A stretch of DNA of 64,000 nt from an uncultured Clostridia bacterium. Its GTDB lineage: Bacteria; Bacillota; Clostridia; Oscillospirales; CAG-272. Positions 43,250-50,389 of the stretch are shown piece after piece. A program made the translations under genes and the position numbers. Positions within the stretch are counted from its first letter, which is position 1; every line of letters begins with the position of its first letter. The DNA is taken from positions 19,428-83,427 of the forward strand of contig CALWJX010000001.1 in the NCBI GenBank assembly GCA_944381085.1. Reading direction: 5' to 3'. The notes below the pieces were generated by a model. The model ran no database searches and was not told where the DNA came from. It saw only the letters and a list, made by a program, of their open reading frames with translations.

Positions 43250-43294
43250 AATCCGACCGGGTTTAACTCATAAGCGAGTATCCCGGTCGGGTTT
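43250..43294. terminator. Bidirectional terminator between the DUF6106-like gene and pckG
   Basis: CCGACCGGG (43253-43261) pairs with CCCGGTCGG (43282-43290); the loop includes ACTC/GAGT. Flanking AAAAT and GTTTATAT give short tracts on both strands. Confidence 0.75.
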
Positions 43295-43348
43295 ATATTA
43301 TGTGCCGAATTGTTTCGACCTCAGATAATCAATCTGATTAATCTGCTT

Positions 43349-45142
43349 TTAAGCCTTGAGTCTGGCTTCGAGAGCGGCAAGCTCGTCGTACATTGCCTGC
43401 GGAACTCTGTCGCCGACCTGCTTGTAGAACGACTTGATGTTCTCCACGTCTTCAAGCCAGGAAGCTTTATCAACTGTAAGAAGATCGCGTATAGTATCGA
43501 TTGTTACGCCGTCAAGTCCCTCAATGCAGATATCCTCCGCTTTCGGAATATATCCGATAGGAGTGATCTCGGCGTCGACCTTACCTGCGCAGCGGTCAAG
43601 AATCCACATAAGCACTCTCATGTTGTCGCCGAATCCGGGCCAGATGAAGTTGCCTTCGTTGTCGGTACGGAACCAGTTGACGTGGAAAATCTTCGGAGGA
43701 TTGGGTATCATATTGCCCATTGAAAGCCAATGAGCGAAGTAATCACCCATGTTGTATCCGACGAACGGACGCATAGCCATCGGGTCGCGGCGTACAACGC
43801 CTACCGCTCCTGCGGCAGCCGCCGTTGTCTCGGAAGCCATAATGGAACCGACAAACGAACCGTTTTGCCAAGAGGTGGACTGGTAAACCAGCGGAGCGGT
43901 CTTTGCGCGTCTGCCTCCGAATACTATTGCGGAAATGGGGACGCCCGCGGGATTGTTGAATTCTTTGGACAGGCAGGGGCAGTTAGTCGCTTTCGCGGTA
44001 AATCTTGAGTTGGGATGAGCGCCCGAAGTGTTGACCTTGTCTGCCTTATCGTATTTTCTGTAGTCCCAGACCTCGCCCTTCCAGTTGATGGCGTTTGTGG
44101 GAGGATTGTTATCCAGACCTTCCCACCATACCGTGTTGTTGTCAAGGTTGTGGCATACGTTGGTGAAGATGGTGTCTTTTGTGGTTGTGTGAAGGGCGTT
44201 GGGATTTGACTTTTCATTTGTTCCGGGAGCAACTCCGAAGAAGCCGTTTTCAGGGTTTACCGCATAAAGCTTGCCGTCCTCGGGATTTACTCTGAGCCAT
44301 GCGATGTCGTCTCCGACGGTCCATACCTTATAGCCCTTATTTCTGTAATATTCGGGCGGGATAAGCATGGCAAGATTGGTTTTTCCGCAGGCGGACGGGA
44401 ACGCCGCGCAGATATACTTTGTATCTCCGTCAGGATATTCAACACCGAGGATGAGCATATGCTCAGCCATCCAGCCTTCCTTGCGTCCGAGGTAGGAAGC
44501 TATTCTGAGCGCAAAGCATTTTTTGCCAAGCAGCACGTTTCCGCCGTAGCCGGAGTTGACAGACCAGATGGTATTGTCTTCCGGAAAGTGGCATATATAG
44601 CGGTTTTCCGCGTCAAGCTGCGCCTTTGAGTGCAGACCCTTGATAAAGTCTCCGCTGTCGCCGAGAGCTTCCAGAACATCGGTCCCGACACGTGTCATGA
44701 TAAGCATGTTGAGCACGACGTATATGGAATCGGTAAGCTCAATCCCGTATTTTGCGAAAGGCGAACCTACGATACTCATTGAGTAGGGGATTACATACAT
44801 TGTTCTGCCGCTCATTGAGCCTGTGAAAAGCTTGGTGAGCTTTGAGTAGCATTCCTTGGGGTCCATCCAGTTGTTGATGTTTCCGGTGTCTTCTTTTTTG
44901 GTCGTGCATATAAATGTTCTGTCCTCAACGCGCGCTACGTCGTTGACAGCGGTTCTGTGAAGATAGCAGTTGGGAAGCAGCTCTTCGTTGAGCTTTATAA
45001 GCTCTCCCGTAGAGCAAGCCTGTTTTCTGAGCGCCTCGGCCTGTTCTTCGCTGCCGTCGATCCAGACGATATCGTCGGGCTTCGTCATAGCGGCCATTTC
45101 ATCAATCCAGTCAAGAACAAATTTGTTGCTTGTAAGTGCCAT
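43349..45142 (-). CDS. pckG: Phosphoenolpyruvate carboxykinase (GTP)
   Basis: A 597-residue GTP-dependent PEPCK that interconverts oxaloacetate and PEP. The P-loop AAFPSACGKTNLAML, VGDDIAWLRVNPEDGKLYAVNPE, and the segment NWFRTDNEGNFIWPGFGDN are diagnostic for the GTP-type family. In an anaerobe it may run in the carboxylating direction toward oxaloacetate. AAAGGAG lies before the ATG and a promoter at 45215-45243. Not adjacent to other gluconeogenic genes. Confidence 0.97.
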   Translation of the reverse strand: MALTSNKFVLDWIDEMAAMTKPDDIVWIDGSEEQAEALRKQACSTGELIKLNEELLPNCYLHRTAVNDVARVEDRTFICTTKKEDTGNINNWMDPKECYSKLTKLFTGSMSGRTMYVIPYSMSIVGSPFAKYGIELTDSIYVVLNMLIMTRVGTDVLEALGDSGDFIKGLHSKAQLDAENRYICHFPEDNTIWSVNSGYGGNVLLGKKCFALRIASYLGRKEGWMAEHMLILGVEYPDGDTKYICAAFPSACGKTNLAMLIPPEYYRNKGYKVWTVGDDIAWLRVNPEDGKLYAVNPENGFFGVAPGTNEKSNPNALHTTTKDTIFTNVCHNLDNNTVWWEGLDNNPPTNAINWKGEVWDYRKYDKADKVNTSGAHPNSRFTAKATNCPCLSKEFNNPAGVPISAIVFGGRRAKTAPLVYQSTSWQNGSFVGSIMASETTAAAAGAVGVVRRDPMAMRPFVGYNMGDYFAHWLSMGNMIPNPPKIFHVNWFRTDNEGNFIWPGFGDNMRVLMWILDRCAGKVDAEITPIGYIPKAEDICIEGLDGVTIDTIRDLLTVDKASWLEDVENIKSFYKQVGDRVPQAMYDELAALEARLKA

Positions 45143-45214
45143 GTTTTTTCTCCTTTATATTTGAATATTAAAAACAATATCTTACGGAATAAAATACTTT
45201 ATTTCCCAGTATAT

Positions 45215-45243
45215 ATTTTACTATATTTTTTTTGATTTTGCAA
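45215..45243 (-). promoter_or_regulatory. Promoter of pckG
   Basis: On the minus strand TTGCAA (45243-45238) and TAAAAT (45220-45215), spacer 17 bp. About 65 nt of leader precede the pckG ATG. Confidence 0.55.
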
Positions 45244-45422
45244 GAGTCTTTTTTAAAAGTTGCAAAATATTAATAATTATTCGACAGAATTAAAATAAAT
45301 TAACAAAACATTTGAAGTATTGAGTCTTTATGGACATCATATCCCTGTACAAATGTTATTGTATTACCCGCAATTAAAGACAAAAAATCCGTTAATTTAC
45401 AATTTATTAACGAAAAATTATC

Positions 45423-45444
45423 TTTTGATAAAATTTTATCAAAA
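45423..45444. promoter_or_regulatory. 22-bp perfect palindrome, candidate operator
   Basis: TTTTGATAAAA joined to its reverse complement. It lies about 180 bp upstream of the pckG promoter and 90 bp before the lexA leader element, so it could serve either gene. Confidence 0.4.
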
Positions 45445-45532
45445 TAAATGTGATAAAATAAAAACAAATGTACTAAATTAAACATGATAATTCATGTATA
45501 TTTGAACTGCCTGAAAGAATCATGGGGGATTA

Positions 45533-45650
45533 GCGTAAAAGTTACTTTCTCCTGACGGTTAGGACTGTTTTTTACGCGCGAATTTTGCAGTCCGGCTGCA
45601 AAATTCACGGTTGCGGTTGTGCCGCCGTTCGGTGGCGGAATGGAGTTTAA
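45533..45650 (+). repeat. Family-L leader element, copy 3 (before lexA)
   Basis: GCGTAAAA (45533-45540) with TTTTACGC (45570-45577), a second hairpin GAATTTTGCAG/CTGCAAAATTC (45580-45606), and GCCGCC/GGTGGC (45621-45636) just before TGGAG and the lexA ATG. It shares GCGTnAnAGTTAY, TTTYACGCnnnAATTTT and the final hairpin with copies 1 and 2, in the same order. Confidence 0.6.
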
Positions 45651-45651
45651 T

Positions 45652-46245
45652 ATGGTAAAGTTAAAGCCTAAAGAACAAAAGGTTTATGATTATATCGTAA
45701 AGTCGGTAAAGAAAAACGGTTACGCTCCCAGTGTAAGAGACATATGCCGTGACCTGGGTTATAAAAGCACATCGACGGTTCACATGTATCTGAACCGGCT
45801 TGACATGTTCGGATATATCAACAAGGAAGACGGAAAAAGCCGGGCGGTCACCCTCCATGAAGAAATGCCTCCGGTGTACGCGGTGCCGATACTCGGTACG
45901 GTAGCTGCCGGGAATCCCATATGGGCCGAGGAGATAAGAGACGGATATGTGGGATATGCGGGAAAGCGTCCGTTGGAAAATCTGTTTGCTCTCAGAGTAA
46001 GGGGAGAAAGCATGATAGACGCAGGTATACTGAACGGCGACATTGTAATAGCCGAAAAGACCTGTTACGCCGAAAACGGCGAGATAGTCGTGGCAATGAT
46101 TGAGGATGAGGCAACCGTCAAAAGATTTTACAGGGAACACGGACATTACAGGCTGCAGCCCGAAAACAGTTCAATGGAACCGATTATTTGCGATGAGGTT
46201 TTGATAATCGGAAAGGTCATTGCCGTACAGCGCAGTTATATTTAA
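45652..46245 (+). CDS. lexA: LexA SOS repressor
   Basis: A 197-residue repressor with autoproteolytic domain. The N-terminal winged helix (QKVYDYIVKSVKKNGYAPSVR, STVHMYLNRL) is followed by the cleavage site Ala86-Gly87 (GTVAAGNPI), nucleophile Ser120 (VRGESMIDAG) and Lys157 (DEATVKRFYRE). RecA-assisted cleavage would induce the SOS genes. The ATG at 45652 gives the standard length; the ORF extension to 45619 lies in the leader hairpin. The ABC permease gene starts one base after its stop, an unusual partner for lexA. Confidence 0.93.
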   Translation: MVKLKPKEQKVYDYIVKSVKKNGYAPSVRDICRDLGYKSTSTVHMYLNRLDMFGYINKEDGKSRAVTLHEEMPPVYAVPILGTVAAGNPIWAEEIRDGYVGYAGKRPLENLFALRVRGESMIDAGILNGDIVIAEKTCYAENGEIVVAMIEDEATVKRFYREHGHYRLQPENSSMEPIICDEVLIIGKVIAVQRSYI

Positions 46246-46246
46246 T

Positions 46247-48484
46247 ATGAAGAATTTAAAAAACGCGTTTATCAGTGTGATTAAGGGCGCGGGGGATTAT
46301 ATAGGAATATATGCGGCGGTTGCCGCAGTACAGATAGTGTTTGCGGTTTTTTCCGTAACGGCGGTTTCCTCGGTAACCGCGAATGACAGGACTTTTAGGG
46401 AGGCGTATGATTATGACATTGTCGTGAGAGGGGACAGCGAGGAAATATATTCTCTCTACAATTACATGAGGACCGAATCGCTTGCCGACGACAGCCTTAG
46501 CTTCACCGATTTCAACCTGACGGATACCGACGATACGACGTCCGAGCTTTCGGTTTCCGTAAAAAAGGGAAGAATGAACAGCTTTTTGCGCTATTATGCG
46601 GATAAATACGCGCCCGGCGCCGAATACGAAATTACACCCGGGTATTTATATTTTGACAGCGTCCGACCGGGAAATATCGCGGTGTTCATACTGTACGGAT
46701 GTCTGCTCTTTGCGGTTTCGGTACTGATACTGTCGGTCATGTACAATTTAAGGTTAAGCCATCATAAGTTCAAGTACGGCATCTTCATGACATGCGGGGC
46801 TAACTTCAAAATGCTGTACAGGACGGCGTTTTCGGAGTGTTTCGCGGTATCGGTCCTGACGTTTGTGCCTTGTGTTTTGATTTCGCTCGGACTGTGCGCG
46901 CTTGTGTGTATACCGGGAGTTTTGTATGTTAATGCCGTTACGGCGGCAGTATTTGTTATATTGTATGCGGCTGCTTTGTCACTGGCGGTTTTCGTTCCGG
47001 TCAAACGTATGTCCGTAAAGTCTCCAATCTCTTTGCTGAGGTCCGAAGACAATAACGGTCTTGTATCGTCGCCTCGTTTTTCCTGCCGTATATTCGGGAA
47101 AAAATATCCTTTGTTCTATGAACTGCTTTCGATGTGGCGCTTCAGAAAGTATTTTGCCGTGCTTACGGCGTCGGCGGTATGCTTTTCGATTTTGTTTATA
47201 ACGGGAATGTATGCGGCTGATATTGTAAAGACCCAAAGTGAGTCGGAATGCAGGGAAGTTGTGCTGACTCCGGCGAATGAGGTCGGGTCGGAAGAAGAAC
47301 GTCTGGAGTATTTTGAAGATGCGGAGTATTTTGTTCCGAGTCTGCTTGCCGTTGACGGGGTGGAAAGCCTGCGTTGGGAAATATCCGAGCGCCTTACAAG
47401 TCAGCTTGACCATCTGCTTTTGAGTCCGGATATGCCTCTGTCCGCTTCTGAATATACAATCGCCTGCGCTCAGGAAAGAGAGGGGTATACGAGAGCTACA
47501 AATTACGCGAGATACGTCGCTTTAAATCCGCTCACGCTGAAGATGTACGAGCAGTCGTATAAGGTGGATTATCTTGAAGGCTATGACGCCGATAATATTT
47601 TATCTGCGGAAAACACTGTCGTTCTGAGCGAAGCGTTTAATCTGGAAGACAGGTTTGGCTTTGAGCCGGGCGATAAAATAGTTATAGCGCAGTGTATCGG
47701 AGGGGATACCGACAGTATTCGCGTGACGGATGACCGTCTGGATATTCTGAGTATGCAGGTGCGGAACCTGGATTTCAGATTTTATGAGTATACGGTTGGG
47801 GCGGTTATAAGAGGCGTCGGGGCAGACGACAGCATCATAGTCGGTCTGGACTGGGAGGATTATCAGACATTTACCGATGTTCTGCCCGTAATGGATGAGA
47901 TTTCGGTGTATGTGTCCTCAGATATAGGTATAGAACGGCTTGATAGTCTCAGAGAACAGTTTGACGATAAACTGCGGTATTTTGAAAACTGGAATATAAC
48001 ATTCACAGATGAGGCGGTGTATAAGATAGCCGGAAGGACAATATCCTTCCCGGGTATGATATACGTAATAACGGCGGCGGTGACGGTGATATATCCGTTT
48101 TTAATGATACTTTCCCGGACGGTGTTTTGCCGTAAAAGAAAACGGGAATTCGCGGCTTTGACCGCCATGGGGGCAAGTAAAACTCAGATCAGAAGTCAGT
48201 TTCTGATTTCGGGAGCGGTGCTTTCCGTTTTCGTTTTTCTCGTTACTCTTTTTCTGAGCTCGGCGCTGTGTTACGGAATATACAGATTATTCGGTGTTGT
48301 TCTGCCGCTTTTCGGCATAACAAATATTTCGACCCTGTCTGACAGACACATGTTGTCCATATCAGCGGTCGCGTGCGCGGCGGTGTCGGCTGTGTGCGCG
48401 CTTCTGTCAGGCATAATACCGTATGTTATATATAAGAGGGATGTCAAAAAGGATAACGGCATACTGTCCGATGAACTCAAATAA
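46247..48484 (+). CDS. FtsX/MacB-like ABC transporter permease
   Basis: A 745-residue permease with about ten membrane segments: one at the N-terminus, three around 150-260, one near 310, three to four from about 600 on, and an extracytoplasmic domain between (about 340-590). This is the FtsX-like duplicated arrangement of peptide- or bacitracin-resistance-type exporters. The motif REFAALTAMGASKTQIRSQFL is typical. It follows lexA by one base and precedes its ATPase gene by 32 bp. Confidence 0.85.
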   Translation: MKNLKNAFISVIKGAGDYIGIYAAVAAVQIVFAVFSVTAVSSVTANDRTFREAYDYDIVVRGDSEEIYSLYNYMRTESLADDSLSFTDFNLTDTDDTTSELSVSVKKGRMNSFLRYYADKYAPGAEYEITPGYLYFDSVRPGNIAVFILYGCLLFAVSVLILSVMYNLRLSHHKFKYGIFMTCGANFKMLYRTAFSECFAVSVLTFVPCVLISLGLCALVCIPGVLYVNAVTAAVFVILYAAALSLAVFVPVKRMSVKSPISLLRSEDNNGLVSSPRFSCRIFGKKYPLFYELLSMWRFRKYFAVLTASAVCFSILFITGMYAADIVKTQSESECREVVLTPANEVGSEEERLEYFEDAEYFVPSLLAVDGVESLRWEISERLTSQLDHLLLSPDMPLSASEYTIACAQEREGYTRATNYARYVALNPLTLKMYEQSYKVDYLEGYDADNILSAENTVVLSEAFNLEDRFGFEPGDKIVIAQCIGGDTDSIRVTDDRLDILSMQVRNLDFRFYEYTVGAVIRGVGADDSIIVGLDWEDYQTFTDVLPVMDEISVYVSSDIGIERLDSLREQFDDKLRYFENWNITFTDEAVYKIAGRTISFPGMIYVITAAVTVIYPFLMILSRTVFCRKRKREFAALTAMGASKTQIRSQFLISGAVLSVFVFLVTLFLSSALCYGIYRLFGVVLPLFGITNISTLSDRHMLSISAVACAAVSAVCALLSGIIPYVIYKRDVKKDNGILSDELK

Positions 48485-48516
48485 TTAAGCGTACATGATA
48501 AAGGGAGGCAGAATTT

Positions 48517-49389
48517 ATGGTTTATGGCGCGGATGAAAAATTTTTTCCGGATATCGGCGCCGTAGTGGACGCGGAAAAGATTCCGGATAACGTCAACGGC
48601 TCGGACGAAGGTCTTAAAAATAACAGTCGGGAAGCAAAAACCGGTAGAAAAACAGGCAAAACGGCGGATTCAAACACAAATGCTGAAAGGATAATACTTG
48701 AAACCGAGGATCTTATAAAACAATATAAACAGTATGACGTTGTGATAAGCGCGGTAGACCGTGTTTCTCTGAAGGTCAGAGAAGGCGAGTTCGCTGTAAT
48801 TATAGGCTCATCGGGTTCCGGGAAAAGCACGCTTTTACATTTGTGCGCCGGATTGGACAAGCCTGACTCCGGAAGCGTCAGAATCAGAGGCAGGAATATT
48901 ACCGGGATGACGAGTGATGAAATAAACTCTTTCAGGGGAAGACATATCGGGTTTATATTCCAGAGTCTCAGTCTTATACCTCAGTTAACCGCGCTTGAAA
49001 ATATTCTTGTTCCCACCCTGATGTGTAAAAGACCGGATTTTTCTTACGAGGAGCAGTTGAAGAAACTTGTATCCGTGCTTGATATAGCGGACAGACTGCA
49101 TCATCTTCCGAGTGAACTGTCGGGCGGTCAGCAGCAGAGAGTAGCCATAGCGAGAGCGCTTATCAATATGCCACAGATTTTGTTCGCGGACGAGCCTACC
49201 GGCAATCTGGACCGGAAAAACGCCGACGATGTAATCCGGCTGCTGCTTGAAATCCGGAAGTCAACGGGGCAAACACTTGTTATGGTGACTCACGATATGA
49301 AAATTGCCGAAATGGCGGACAAAATATATGTTATGGAGAACGGAAAGCTGAGGCCGTACCGCCGTAAACCGAACGCCGATTTTAATTAA
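48517..49389 (+). CDS. ABC transporter ATPase, LolD/MacB type
   Basis: A 290-residue ATP-binding subunit. An unusual hydrophilic N-terminal extension of about 65 residues (rich in G/N/K) precedes the domain. Walker A IIGSSGSGKSTLLHLCAG, signature LSGGQQQRVAIARAL, Walker B ILFADEPTGNLD, His switch MVTHDMKIAEMADKI. It pairs with the permease encoded upstream. GGGAGG precedes the ATG; a shorter start inside the extension cannot be excluded. Confidence 0.92.
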   Translation: MVYGADEKFFPDIGAVVDAEKIPDNVNGSDEGLKNNSREAKTGRKTGKTADSNTNAERIILETEDLIKQYKQYDVVISAVDRVSLKVREGEFAVIIGSSGSGKSTLLHLCAGLDKPDSGSVRIRGRNITGMTSDEINSFRGRHIGFIFQSLSLIPQLTALENILVPTLMCKRPDFSYEEQLKKLVSVLDIADRLHHLPSELSGGQQQRVAIARALINMPQILFADEPTGNLDRKNADDVIRLLLEIRKSTGQTLVMVTHDMKIAEMADKIYVMENGKLRPYRRKPNADFN

Positions 49390-49457
49390 AGCGGGACTTT
49401 CCGGGGCGCGGTGACGCGAAAATTCTGATTCTGATTAAGAAAGGAATAATTATAAAG

Positions 49458-50159
49458 ATGAAAGATATGATAATAGCGGGGCTTCAGAAACTGAGTTTGC
49501 TTGATTTTCCGGGCAAGGTAGCATGTACTGTTTTTACGGCGGGCTGTAATTTGAGGTGTCCTTTTTGCCACAACGCGCCTCTTGTAGTTTCGCCCTCGCT
49601 TGACGGAACCGTTACTTCCGACTCTTTTTTTGAGTTTCTGAAGAAGAGAAGCGATATGTTGGAAGGGGTCGCGATTACCGGAGGAGAACCCACGCTTATG
49701 AGGGGGCTTCCCGATTTTATACGGGAGATAAAAAAGATGGGATACGCCGTAAAATTAGATACAAACGGCACCAATCCGCAAATGCTGAAAGATCTGGTCT
49801 TGAGCAAAGCCGTGGATTATGTGGCTATGGATATAAAAAATTCTCCGGAAAAATATGCCCTGACCGCGGGGACGGACAGGGATGTTATGGGCAGTGTAAA
49901 CGATAGCGTATCCTTTCTCATGGAAAATCATGTGGATTTTGAGTTCCGTACCACCGTTGTAAAGCCTTTTCATACAGAGGACGATTTTTCGAGTATCGGA
50001 AAATGGATTGCCGGAGACGAAAAATATTTTTTGCAAAAATTTGTTGATTCCGGAAATCTTATAGGCGACGGAATGGAGTCTTATGAAGACGAGGAGATGA
50101 AAGGATTTCTTAATATATTAAAGCAATATGTGCCAAAAGCACAAATCAGAGGGGCGTAA
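49458..50159 (+). CDS. nrdG: Anaerobic ribonucleotide reductase activating protein
   Basis: A 233-residue radical-SAM enzyme that generates the glycyl radical on NrdD. CX3CX2C is at C30, C34, C37 (CNLRCPFC); TGGEPTLM and VDYVAMDIKNS follow the family pattern. It lies before nrdD, separated by a promoter region with NrdR-like boxes, so nrdD has its own promoter. The clostridial subgroup is about 230 residues, as here. Confidence 0.93.
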   Translation: MKDMIIAGLQKLSLLDFPGKVACTVFTAGCNLRCPFCHNAPLVVSPSLDGTVTSDSFFEFLKKRSDMLEGVAITGGEPTLMRGLPDFIREIKKMGYAVKLDTNGTNPQMLKDLVLSKAVDYVAMDIKNSPEKYALTAGTDRDVMGSVNDSVSFLMENHVDFEFRTTVVKPFHTEDDFSSIGKWIAGDEKYFLQKFVDSGNLIGDGMESYEDEEMKGFLNILKQYVPKAQIRGA

Positions 50160-50204
50160 ACAATATATTGTGACGAAATTTAATTTTGATACAATATATT
50201 GTGA
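50160..50204. promoter_or_regulatory. Pair of NrdR-type boxes upstream of nrdD
   Basis: ACAATATATTGTGA occurs at 50160-50173 and 50191-50204, identical and 31 bp apart (three helical turns), ending 7 bp before the -35. The palindromic core ACAATATATTGT matches the NrdR box type. NrdR is encoded elsewhere. Confidence 0.8.
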
Positions 50205-50211
50205 AAACCCC

Positions 50212-50240
50212 TTGACAAATAATACTAAATATAGTATAAT
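50212..50240 (+). promoter_or_regulatory. Promoter of nrdD
   Basis: Consensus TTGACA (50212-50217) and TATAAT (50235-50240), spacer 17 bp. An inverted repeat AATGTGC/GCACATT (50242-50248, 50272-50278) followed by ATTTTTC overlaps the start region. Confidence 0.8.
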
Positions 50241-50389
50241 TAATGTGCGTCTTGATTTGGAAGATTCAGATGCACATTATTTTTCTATGTTGAAATATTG
50301 TAAATTCCAAAAAGCGTTCTCTGTTTTTGAATGGGAAATACGTTTTTTACATAATAAAATTTAAAAAAATCAGGATAAGGAGAAAACAA

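Larger units (their letters stand above)
45143..45651. other. 509-bp pckG/lexA divergent region
   Basis: Holds the pckG promoter (minus), a perfect 22-bp palindrome (45423-45444), an inverted repeat ACATGA-TAAT-TCATGT (45482-45497), and family-L leader copy 3 (45533-45650). No ORF is credible. No clear lexA promoter or Firmicutes SOS box (GAAC-N4-GTTC) was found. Confidence 0.5.
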
